A DNA stretch of 25,863 bases from an uncultured Rivibacter sp. GTDB lineage: Bacteria; Pseudomonadota; Gammaproteobacteria; Burkholderiales; Burkholderiaceae. The stretch covers positions 1-25,863 of the forward strand of contig CAMLNA010000055.1 in NCBI GenBank assembly GCA_946481025.1, read 5' to 3'. The position numbers and the translations under genes were made by a program. Under the pieces are notes generated by a model, which made no database searches, was not told the origin of the DNA, and worked only from the letters and a program-made list of their open reading frames with translations. Positions 18,712 through 25,863 of this stretch are shown piece by piece. The first letter of the stretch is position 1. Every line of letters begins with the position of its first letter.

Positions 18712-20046
18712 ATGCCCCGCTTCCTGCGTTCCCTGTTCGGCCAGGTGCTGCTGGCCCTGGTGGCCGGCGTGATCGTCGGCTTCGTGTGGCCCGAGGCGGC
18801 CACCAAGCTCAAGCCGCTGGGTGACGGCTTCATCAAGCTCATCAAGATGATCATCCCGCTCATCGTGTTCTGCGTGGTGGTGCACGGCATCGCAGGCGCT
18901 GGCGACCTGAAGCGGGTGGGGCGCGTGGGCGTCAAGGCCATCGTCTATTTCGAGGTGGTCACCACCATCGCGCTGGCGCTGGGGCTGGTGCTGGCCTTCG
19001 TGTTCGAGCCCGGCGTGGGCATGAACGTGGACCCGAAGGCGCTGGACCCCAAGGCGATGGGGGCCTATGCCGAAAACGCGAGCAAGCTCACCGGCGGCGG
19101 CACGGTCGATTTCCTGATGAAGCTCATCCCGACCACCGTGGTCAATGCCTTCGCCACCGGCGACGTGCTGCAGGTGCTGCTGTTCTCGGTGCTGTTCGGC
19201 TGCGCGCTGGCCATGCTGGGCGAGCGGGGCGCGCCGGTGGCCGGCTTCATCGACACGCTGGGCCACGTGCTGTTCAAGGTGATGGGCCTCATCATCAAGC
19301 TCGCGCCGCTGGGGGTGCTGGGCGCCATCGCCTTCACCGTCGGCAAGTACGGCATCGGCTCGCTCAAGCAGCTGGGCACGCTGGTGGTGCTGTTCTATGT
19401 CTCGGTGATCTTCTTCGTGTTCGTGGTGCTGGGCACCATCATGCGGTTGTGCGGCCTGAGCCTCTTCAAGCTGCTGAAGTACCTGCGCGAGGAGCTGGCC
19501 ATCGTGCTGGCCACCACGTCTTCGGACAGCGTGCTGCCGCAGGTCATGGCCAAGCTCAAGCGCCTGGGCATCCGCGACTCGACGGTGGGCCTCGTCATCC
19601 CCACCGGCTATTCGTTCAACCTCGACGCCTTCTCGATCTACATCACGCTGGCGGCCGTGTTCATCGCGCAGGCCACCAACACGCCGATCTCGATGGCCGA
19701 CCTGCTCACCATCCTGGCGATCTCGCTGGTCACGTCCAAGGGCGCGCATGGCGTGCCGGGCTCGGCCATCGTGGTGCTGGCCGCGACCTTGCAGGCCATT
19801 CCAGCCATCCCCGCGATCGGGCTGGTGCTGGTGCTGTCGGTCGACTGGTTCATGGGGATCGCCCGCGCCCTGGGCAACCTGATCGGCAACTGCGTGGCCA
19901 CCGTGGCGGTGGCGCGCTGGGAAGGCGACATCGACATGCCACGTGCCCGGGCCACGCTCGACGGCGAGCCGCATGAGCTGGTCGATGTCGAAGACGGCGA
20001 ATCACAGGCGGCAGCGGTGCAGCCTGCAACCGCGCCTCTGCGTTGA
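18712..20046 (+). CDS. dctA: Dicarboxylate:cation symporter, DctA family (variant)
   Basis: This DAACS-family inner-membrane carrier (444 residues) would import C4-dicarboxylates such as malate, succinate or tartrate with cations. The start is ATG at 18712 with GGAGAG 5 bases upstream. Landmarks: KMIIPLIVFCVVVHGIAG (45-62), the HP1 serine loop TTSSDSVLP (268-276), GYSFNLDAFSIYITLAA (299-315), TSKGAHGVPGS (341-351) in HP2, and NLIGNCVATVAVARW (389-403). Three motifs differ from Escherichia coli DctA: TSSSES is TTSSDS, NLDGTSIY is NLDAFSIY, and SKGAAGVTG is SKGAHGVPG. These residues lie around the cation and substrate sites in family structures, so specificity may differ. The C-terminal tail of about 35 residues is acidic. 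A GntR regulator follows after 27 bases. Confidence 0.85.
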   Translation: MPRFLRSLFGQVLLALVAGVIVGFVWPEAATKLKPLGDGFIKLIKMIIPLIVFCVVVHGIAGAGDLKRVGRVGVKAIVYFEVVTTIALALGLVLAFVFEPGVGMNVDPKALDPKAMGAYAENASKLTGGGTVDFLMKLIPTTVVNAFATGDVLQVLLFSVLFGCALAMLGERGAPVAGFIDTLGHVLFKVMGLIIKLAPLGVLGAIAFTVGKYGIGSLKQLGTLVVLFYVSVIFFVFVVLGTIMRLCGLSLFKLLKYLREELAIVLATTSSDSVLPQVMAKLKRLGIRDSTVGLVIPTGYSFNLDAFSIYITLAAVFIAQATNTPISMADLLTILAISLVTSKGAHGVPGSAIVVLAATLQAIPAIPAIGLVLVLSVDWFMGIARALGNLIGNCVATVAVARWEGDIDMPRARATLDGEPHELVDVEDGESQAAAVQPATAPLR

Positions 20047-20073
20047 AGCCATCCGCTAAAGTCCGCGCCCATC

Positions 20074-20793
20074 ATGAGCATCAGCCAAGCCGAAATCGCC
20101 CAGCGGGTCGTCGAGTCGATCCTTGCGCAAAAGCTGTCGCCCGGCGAGCGGCTGGGCGAGCAGGAGCTGGCCGACCTCTTCGGCGTGAGCCGCACGCTGG
20201 TGCGCGAGGCGCTGATGCAGCTGCAGGCGCGGGGGTTTGTCGAGGTGCGCTCGCGCAAGGGCTGGTTCGTGGTGGAGCCGTCGATCGACGAGGCCCGCGA
20301 TGCATTCGCCGCGCGGCGCATCATCGAAGCCGGCATGTTGCGCGACGCCGCGCAGAACGAGGAAGGCCGCCCGCTGCAGAACGTGGTGCGCCGCCTGCGT
20401 GCCCACATCGCACAGGAAAAGCAGGCCATCCGCAACGCCGACACCGCCACACGGACCTTCCTGCTGGCCGATTTCCACGTGTGCCTGGCCGAATGCCTGG
20501 GCCATGGGCTGCTGTGCGACGTGATGCGCGACCTCACTGCCCGCACCACGCTGGTCGCATCGCTGTACCAGTCCACCCACGACGCCAGCCAGTCGTGCGC
20601 CGAGCACGAAGAGATCGTCGAAGCCCTGGCTGCCGGCAACGTGGCGCTGGCCGAGCAGCGCATGCTGGCGCACATCGGCAGCGTGGAGAGCGCTTTGGGC
20701 CAGTCGGTCAGCAGCGGGGCCGACTCGCGCGAGCGGCTGCGGGCCACGCTGGCGCCGGTGGTGCCGCTGGAGGCAGCAGGGCGGCGCAAGTAG
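20074..20793 (+). CDS. GntR-family regulator with FCD domain
   Basis: The 239-residue regulator has an N-terminal winged HTH (about 5-70; LGEQELADLFGVSRTLVREA is the helix-turn-helix, GWFVVEP the wing) and an all-helical FCD effector domain (about 78-205). Putative metal or ligand residues include H135 in ADFHVCLAE, H178 in CAEHEEIVEAL and H200 in MLAHIGS. FCD regulators usually sense organic acids. It sits 27 bases downstream of dctA on the same strand, so the two are probably co-transcribed, and the palindrome before dctA is a fitting target. It converges with a LysR gene, 12 bases apart, with no visible terminator. Confidence 0.92.
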   Translation: MSISQAEIAQRVVESILAQKLSPGERLGEQELADLFGVSRTLVREALMQLQARGFVEVRSRKGWFVVEPSIDEARDAFAARRIIEAGMLRDAAQNEEGRPLQNVVRRLRAHIAQEKQAIRNADTATRTFLLADFHVCLAECLGHGLLCDVMRDLTARTTLVASLYQSTHDASQSCAEHEEIVEALAAGNVALAEQRMLAHIGSVESALGQSVSSGADSRERLRATLAPVVPLEAAGRRK

Positions 20794-20805
20794 CGCCGGG
20801 TTGCG

Positions 20806-21714
20806 CTACGGCGCGCGCTGCCACCAAGGCCCGTCGAGGGCCTCCTTCAGGTAGTCGATGAAGGTCTTCACCTTGGCCGGCACCAGCTTGGGCGAGGGGA
20901 ACACCGCGTGCACTTCCTGCGAGGGCAGGGCGTAGTGCTCCAGCAGCGGCTTCACCACGCCGTCGGCCACCGACTCGCGGGCCACGTACCACGGCAGCAC
21001 CGCCAGACCCATGCCGGCGCGGCAGGCGGCCAGCACGGCCGACAGGTTGTTCGAGCGCAGCGGCCCCTTCACCGAGACCGACAGCGCCTCGCCGTCGGGC
21101 GAGGTGAACTGCCAGCGGTCGTCTCCCTGCACGCTGCTGTACACCAGGCAGGCATGCCCGGCCAGGTCTTCGGGTGACTTGGGCGTGCCGGCCTGCCGCA
21201 GGTAGTCCGGCGCGGCGGCCAGCACCCACGGGTTCACGCCCAGGTAGCGCGCGCCCAGCGTGGAATCGGCCAGCCGGCCCATGCGTATGGCGAGGTCCAC
21301 ACCCTGCTCGACGAGGTTGACGTAGCGGTCGTCGAAGCTCAGGTCGATGGCGATCTCGGGGTGCTCGCGCATGAAGCGTACCGCCAGGGGCACCAGCACC
21401 CGCCGGCCGAAGGCCACCGAGGTGCTGATGCGCAGCTGCCCGCCGAGCTTCGCCTGCAGCAGCGCGGCCAGGTTGTCGGCCTCCTCGAGCTCGCGCTGGA
21501 TGGTCTTGCACTTGTCGTAGTACACCGCTCCGGCCTCGGTGGGCGTGACGCCGCGGGTGCTGCGGTGAAGCAGGCGGGTGCCCAGCCGCTCCTCGAGCGC
21601 GGCCACGTGCTTGGTGGCGGTGGGCTGAGTGATGCCGAGGTCGGCCGAGGCCTTGCTGAAGCTGCCGGTTTCCACCACCCGGATGAAAAGCTGGATGCCG
21701 GTGATCCTGTCCAT
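20806..21714 (-). CDS. LysR-family regulator (CrgA-like branch)
   Basis: The 302-residue regulator begins MDRITGIQLFIRVVETGSFS, followed by the recognition region ITQPTATKHVAALEERLG and wing LLHRSTRGVTPTEAG. The effector domain spans about 92-298 with LRISTSVAFGRRVLVP at its start and DRYVNLVEQGVDLAIRMG in the hinge region, typical of the CrgA/DsdC-like LysR branch common in Burkholderiales. The ATG at 21714 is the standard start; extension upstream would enter the neighbouring LysR gene. It is read in the same direction as the next LysR gene, 68 bases apart. Target unknown; a local organic-acid gene is likely. Confidence 0.9.
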   Translation of the reverse strand: MDRITGIQLFIRVVETGSFSKASADLGITQPTATKHVAALEERLGTRLLHRSTRGVTPTEAGAVYYDKCKTIQRELEEADNLAALLQAKLGGQLRISTSVAFGRRVLVPLAVRFMREHPEIAIDLSFDDRYVNLVEQGVDLAIRMGRLADSTLGARYLGVNPWVLAAAPDYLRQAGTPKSPEDLAGHACLVYSSVQGDDRWQFTSPDGEALSVSVKGPLRSNNLSAVLAACRAGMGLAVLPWYVARESVADGVVKPLLEHYALPSQEVHAVFPSPKLVPAKVKTFIDYLKEALDGPWWQRAP

Positions 21715-21782
21715 GGGCCGCAACTTTAGGCGTCGCCCGCGCGTCCATTGCTGCTGTTTCGGGTGCAGCTCCTTCCGTGCCG

Positions 21783-22709
21783 CTACCAGCGCACGCCGCG
21801 GCCCGCCTTGCCGCTGCCTTCGCCCGCGCCGAAGCGCCGGGCCAGGAAGTCCACGAACTCCCGCACCCGGGCCGACAGGTGGTGGCGCTGCGGATACAGC
21901 GCGTAGATGTCGGCCGGCGGCGTGGCCCAGTCCTCGAGCAGCAGCTCGAGCCGGCCGCTGCGCAGGTAGCGGGCCAGGTCCCATTCGGCCCGCATCGCGA
22001 TGCCGTGGCCTTCGAGCGCCCAGCTGAGCACCACCTCGCCATCGTTGCTGGCCAGCGGGCCGCGCACCTTCACGCTGTGCTGCTGCCGCCCGCGCTTGAA
22101 CTGCCACAGGCCGTAGGCCGCGTCGTTCTGGCGCAGCACCAGGCAGCTGTGGCGCGCGAGGTCGGGCGGTGTCTCGGGGCGGCCGTGCTGGCGCAGGTAG
22201 GCCGGCGAGGCGCAGATGAGCCGGCGGTTGGCGGCGATCCTGCGCGCCACCAGCCGCGCGTCGGGCGGTTCGCCGAAGCGGATGCTGACGTCGATGCCGT
22301 CGTCTGCCAGCCCCAGCGGCCGGTCGGTGAGTTCCAGGCGCACCTCCACCTCGGGAAACCGCTTCGCGAAGGCCGACACCGCCGGTGCGACGTAGCTGCG
22401 CCCGAAGCCCAGCGGCGCATTCACCCGCAGCAGCCCGCGGGGCACCGCGGCGCGGCTGGCCACCAGGCGTTCCAGCTCGTCGATGTCGGCCAGGATGCGG
22501 TTGGCATGCGCGAGGTAGACCTCGCCCTCGGGCGTGAGGCCCAGGCGCCGGGTCGTGCGGCTGACGAGCGTGACACCCAGTCGCGCCTCGATGGCGGCCA
22601 GCCGCTTGCTCACCGCCGGCGGCGTGACGGCCAGCTCGCGCGCCGCGGCCGACAGGCTGCCGCGCTTGACCAGCAGGGCCACGAAGGCCAGTTCGGAAAC
22701 CTGGTTCAT
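21783..22709 (-). CDS. LysR-family regulator divergent from tartrate dehydrogenase
   Basis: The 308-residue regulator begins MNQVSELAFVALLVKRGSLS, with recognition helix VTPPAVSKRLAAIEARLG and wing LVSRTTRRLGLTPEG. The effector domain (about 90-295) contains LLRVNAPLGFGRSYVAPAV and DDGIDVSIRFGEPPD. It is divergent from ttuC with 114 bases between the starts, the usual arrangement for a LysR activator of a tartrate operon in proteobacteria. The T-N11-A dyad in that gap is its probable site. It ends in an Arg/Gly-rich tail. The effector is inferred to be tartrate or a related acid. Confidence 0.91.
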   Translation of the reverse strand: MNQVSELAFVALLVKRGSLSAAARELAVTPPAVSKRLAAIEARLGVTLVSRTTRRLGLTPEGEVYLAHANRILADIDELERLVASRAAVPRGLLRVNAPLGFGRSYVAPAVSAFAKRFPEVEVRLELTDRPLGLADDGIDVSIRFGEPPDARLVARRIAANRRLICASPAYLRQHGRPETPPDLARHSCLVLRQNDAAYGLWQFKRGRQQHSVKVRGPLASNDGEVVLSWALEGHGIAMRAEWDLARYLRSGRLELLLEDWATPPADIYALYPQRHHLSARVREFVDFLARRFGAGEGSGKAGRGVRW

Positions 22710-22740
22710 CTTTAACCTCAGTTCACCAATAGCTTGAATT

Positions 22741-22755
22741 TTGCGAGCGTTGCAA
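22741..22755. promoter_or_regulatory. TTGC-N7-GCAA dyad, candidate LysR box
   Basis: TTGCGAGCGTTGCAA contains TGC-N7-GCA, a T-N11-A LysR-type half-site pair. It lies 32 bases from the LysR start and 68 bases before the ttuC start. A second looser dyad, TTCA-N9-TGAA, lies beside it at 22722-22738. The paired sites fit a LysR recognition site plus activation site. Confidence 0.5.
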
Positions 22756-22823
22756 ACCGGCGTCCAAGCCCACCATGCCGGCACCGGGTCAGCGGAGCGG
22801 GCATCAAGCGAAGGAACATCGAC

Positions 22824-23882
22824 ATGCGTGAACACAGGATCGCGGCCATCGGCGGCGACGGCATCGGCCCCGAAGTCATCAACGCCGGCCTCGAAGTGCT
22901 GCAGGCCCTGGCTGGGCAGGACGGCGGCTTCCGCCTCGCGGTGGAGCATTTCGACTGGAGCTCCGAGCGCTACCTCGCGCAGGGCCAGTACATCCCCGAA
23001 GGCGGGCTCGAGACGCTGAAGGGCTTCGATGCGATCTTCTTCGGCGCGGTGGGCAGCCGGCAGGTGCCCGACCATGTGTCGCTGTGGGGCCTGCGCTTGC
23101 CCATCGCGCAGGGCTTCGACCAGTACGCCAACGTGCGGCCCAGCCGCGTGCTCCCCGGGGTGAAGAGCCCGCTGGCCAATGGCGCCGACATCGACTGGGT
23201 GATCGTGCGGGAGAACTCGGAAGGCGAATACGCCGGCAACGGCGGCCGCACCCACCGCGGCCTGCCGATCGAGGCGGCCACCGAGGTGGCAGTGTTCACC
23301 CGGGCCGGTGTGGAGCGCATCCACCGCTTCGCCTTCGAGCTGGCCCGCAAGCGCCCCCGCAGGCAACTCACGCTGGTCACCAAGTCGAACGCGCAGCGCT
23401 TCGGCATGGTGATGTGGGACGAGATCTTCCACGAGGTGGCGAAGGACTACCCGGACGTGAAGACCGACCGCGAGCTGGTGGATGCGGTGACCACCCGCAT
23501 GGTCCTGAAGCCCGGCACGCTGGACGTGATCGTCGCGACGAACCTGCATGCCGACATCCTGTCGGACCTGGCGGCGGCGCTCTCCGGCAGCCTGGGCATC
23601 GCGCCCACCGCCAACCTCAACCCGGAGCGGCAGTTCCCGTCGATGTTCGAGCCCATCCATGGCTCGGCCTTCGACATCACCGGCAAGGGCATCGCCAACC
23701 CGACCGCCACCTTCTGGACGGCCGCGATGATGCTGGAGCACCTCGGAGAAACGGCGGCGGCCGCGAAGCTGATGCGCGCCGTCGAAACCGTCACCGCCGC
23801 TGGCATCCACACGCCCGACCTGGGCGGCCGCGCCACCACGGCCGACGTGACGCGCGCAGTGTGCGACGCCTTGCGCGATTGA
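22824..23882 (+). CDS. ttuC: Tartrate dehydrogenase/decarboxylase (D-malate dehydrogenase family)
   Basis: This 352-residue enzyme belongs to the beta-decarboxylating dehydrogenases (isopropylmalate/isocitrate group). It uses NAD and a divalent cation; characterised homologues turn meso-tartrate into D-glycerate, L-tartrate into oxaloglycolate and D-malate into pyruvate. Visible residues: IGGDGIGPEV (9-18), substrate Arg in GLRLP (R91) and NVRPSR (R105), VREN (128-131), K187 in VTKSNA, and metal Asp D244 and D248 in NLHADILSDLAAALSGSLG. EPIHGSAFDITGKGIANP (276-293) is the NAD-binding stretch, where the choice of residues fits NAD rather than NADP. The start is ATG with GAAGGA about 8 bases upstream. 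The next gene follows after 52 bases. Tartrate versus D-malate preference cannot be settled. Confidence 0.88.
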   Translation: MREHRIAAIGGDGIGPEVINAGLEVLQALAGQDGGFRLAVEHFDWSSERYLAQGQYIPEGGLETLKGFDAIFFGAVGSRQVPDHVSLWGLRLPIAQGFDQYANVRPSRVLPGVKSPLANGADIDWVIVRENSEGEYAGNGGRTHRGLPIEAATEVAVFTRAGVERIHRFAFELARKRPRRQLTLVTKSNAQRFGMVMWDEIFHEVAKDYPDVKTDRELVDAVTTRMVLKPGTLDVIVATNLHADILSDLAAALSGSLGIAPTANLNPERQFPSMFEPIHGSAFDITGKGIANPTATFWTAAMMLEHLGETAAAAKLMRAVETVTAAGIHTPDLGGRATTADVTRAVCDALRD

Positions 23883-23934
23883 GCCTCCGGAATTCATTCG
23901 GGTTCAAACCACCTGCCCGACGAGGAGACATGCC

Positions 23935-24906
23935 ATGAAGAACCGAATCACCCGCCGCTGCGCCATCGCACTGGCCTTCGCAACACTGGCCGGCGGGGCC
24001 TTCGCCCAGGCATGGCCCGCCAAGCCCGTCACGCTGGTCGTGCCGTTCCCGCCGGGCGGCACCACCGACGTGCTGGCCCGCGCCATCGGCCAGAAACTCG
24101 GTGACGCGCTGGGCCAGCAGGTCATCGTGGAGAACAAGCCCGGTGCCGGCGCCACGCTCGGCGCCGAGCACGTGGCCAAGGCCAGGCCCGACGGCTACAC
24201 GCTGCTGATGGGGGCGGTGCACCACACCATTGCACCGTCGGTGTTCAGGAGGCTGGGCTACGACTTCCAGAAGGACTTCGCGCCGGTGACGGTGGTGGCG
24301 GCCGTGCCCAACGTGCTGGTGGTCAACAACGAGGTGCCGGCCAGAAGCGTGAAGGAGCTCATCGCGCTGGCCAGGGCGCAGCCGGGCAAGCTGGCCTATG
24401 GCTCCAACGGCAACGGCACCGCGCAGCACCTGATCGGCACGCAGTTCGAGAACATGGCCGGCGTGGACCTCGTGCACGTGCCCTACAAGGGCAGCGGCCC
24501 GCTGACCACCGACCTGATCGGCGGCCAGATCGCGATCTCGTTCGACACCGTGACGCCGGTGCTGCCGCACATCAGGGGCGGCAAGCTGCGCGCGCTGGCG
24601 GTGACCACCGCCAGGCGTTCGGCGGCGCTGCCCGACGTGCCCACCGTGGCCGAGGCGGCGCTGCCGGGCTTCGACCTCGGCTCCTGGTTCGGCATCCTGG
24701 CCCCCGCGGCCACGCCGAAGGAGGTGCTGGCGCGGCTGCATGCCGAGATCGCCAAGGCGCTCAAGTCCGACGACATCAAGGCCCGCTTCGCCGAGATCGG
24801 CGCGGAGCCGGTGGGCAACACGCCCGACGAGATGCGTGCGCAGATCGCGGCCGAGACCGCCAGGTTCGCGAAGCTGGTGAAGGACGCCAAGGTCGCCATC
24901 GAGTGA
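23935..24906 (+). CDS. Tripartite tricarboxylate transporter binding protein (Bug family)
   Basis: The 323-residue protein has an N-terminal signal peptide (about 1-24, with Arg-Arg at 7-8 and cleavage likely after AFA) and then the Bug fold: [19 protein letters not shown] (27-45), [18 protein letters not shown] and DGYTLLMG typical of TctC-like periplasmic proteins. Bug proteins bind carboxylates such as citrate, tartrate or malate and are very numerous in Burkholderiales, often far from any TctAB membrane pair, as here. The position between ttuC and gcl suggests tartrate or a related hydroxy acid as ligand, by inference. AGGAGA precedes the ATG by about 5 bases. Alone it may serve a distant TctAB or act as a sensor. 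Confidence 0.93.
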   Translation: MKNRITRRCAIALAFATLAGGAFAQAWPAKPVTLVVPFPPGGTTDVLARAIGQKLGDALGQQVIVENKPGAGATLGAEHVAKARPDGYTLLMGAVHHTIAPSVFRRLGYDFQKDFAPVTVVAAVPNVLVVNNEVPARSVKELIALARAQPGKLAYGSNGNGTAQHLIGTQFENMAGVDLVHVPYKGSGPLTTDLIGGQIAISFDTVTPVLPHIRGGKLRALAVTTARRSAALPDVPTVAEAALPGFDLGSWFGILAPAATPKEVLARLHAEIAKALKSDDIKARFAEIGAEPVGNTPDEMRAQIAAETARFAKLVKDAKVAIE

Positions 24907-24911
24907 CCCCT

Positions 24912-24932
24912 GCCATTCCGGCACGGAATAGC
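24912..24932. promoter_or_regulatory. Imperfect palindrome before gcl, candidate operator
   Basis: ATTCCG-GCA-CGGAAT (24915-24929) is a perfect 6+3+6 repeat, and three more flanking positions, one of them mismatched, extend the symmetry to 24912-24932. It lies 79 bases before the gcl ATG, just after the Bug stop. No T-run follows, so a terminator role is less likely than a regulator site. The binder is unknown; gcl genes in other bacteria are often under IclR-type control. Confidence 0.45.
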
Positions 24933-25007
24933 AGAGATTCGGCGCCTGGGGTTCTCCCGGCGAGGCTCGCTGCGGATCATCGCCGCAACGATCCAAAGGA
25001 GAACCTC

Positions 25008-25863
<856 letters not shown>

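Noticed and set aside
24907..24935. Rho-independent terminator after the Bug gene
   Set aside because: The repeat has 6-base arms and no following T-run.

Overview
This is a high-GC, densely packed chromosomal segment. The gene content (complete System I cytochrome c maturation operon, an orphan Bug-type tricarboxylate-binding protein, several LysR regulators, tartrate dehydrogenase next to glyoxylate carboligase) suggests a betaproteobacterium of the order Burkholderiales, probably Comamonadaceae-like. That placement is inference from gene content and codon style; no rRNA or marker gene is present. I support 27 protein-coding genes. There is no tRNA, rRNA, insertion sequence, CRISPR array or gene-free stretch above about 250 bp.

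Region 1 (1-8282) is the least ordinary. A left-pointing set encodes a PAPS-type sulfotransferase, a SUMF1/FGE-fold protein and a HAD phosphatase (cut by the window edge). Divergent from it runs a tightly coupled five-gene unit: a membrane-anchored TauA/SsuA/NMT1-type solute-binding protein with no permease or ATPase, a membrane histidine kinase, a single-domain response regulator, a soluble REC-PAS-kinase-REC hybrid, and adenylylsulfate kinase CysC. CysC makes PAPS, the donor used by the sulfotransferase on the other side of the shared promoter region, and that region holds a perfect 7+2+7 palindrome. I read this as a candidate sensory locus tied to sulfate activation or sulfation; the link is inference. 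A small conserved hypothetical protein converges on cysC.

Region 2 (8295-11153) holds an MFS transporter overlapping wrbA (flavodoxin-like quinone reductase), with a divergent LysR regulator.

Region 3 (11154-18462) is ccmABCDEFGHI on the minus strand, with a GNAT acetyltransferase as the last gene. The 57-residue ccmD is present. Most junctions overlap by 1-8 bases, so the set looks translationally coupled. It covers heme export and loading (CcmABCDE), thioreduction (CcmG, CcmH) and ligation (CcmF, CcmH, CcmI).

Region 4 (18575-25863) looks like an organic-acid module: a DctA-family symporter with a variant TM7 motif, a GntR/FCD regulator, two LysR regulators, tartrate dehydrogenase/decarboxylase (ttuC), an orphan Bug binding protein, and the first half of glyoxylate carboligase (gcl). 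Tartrate and glyoxylate would both feed into glycerate through these enzymes. Operator-like palindromes sit before dctA, between the third LysR gene and ttuC, and before gcl.
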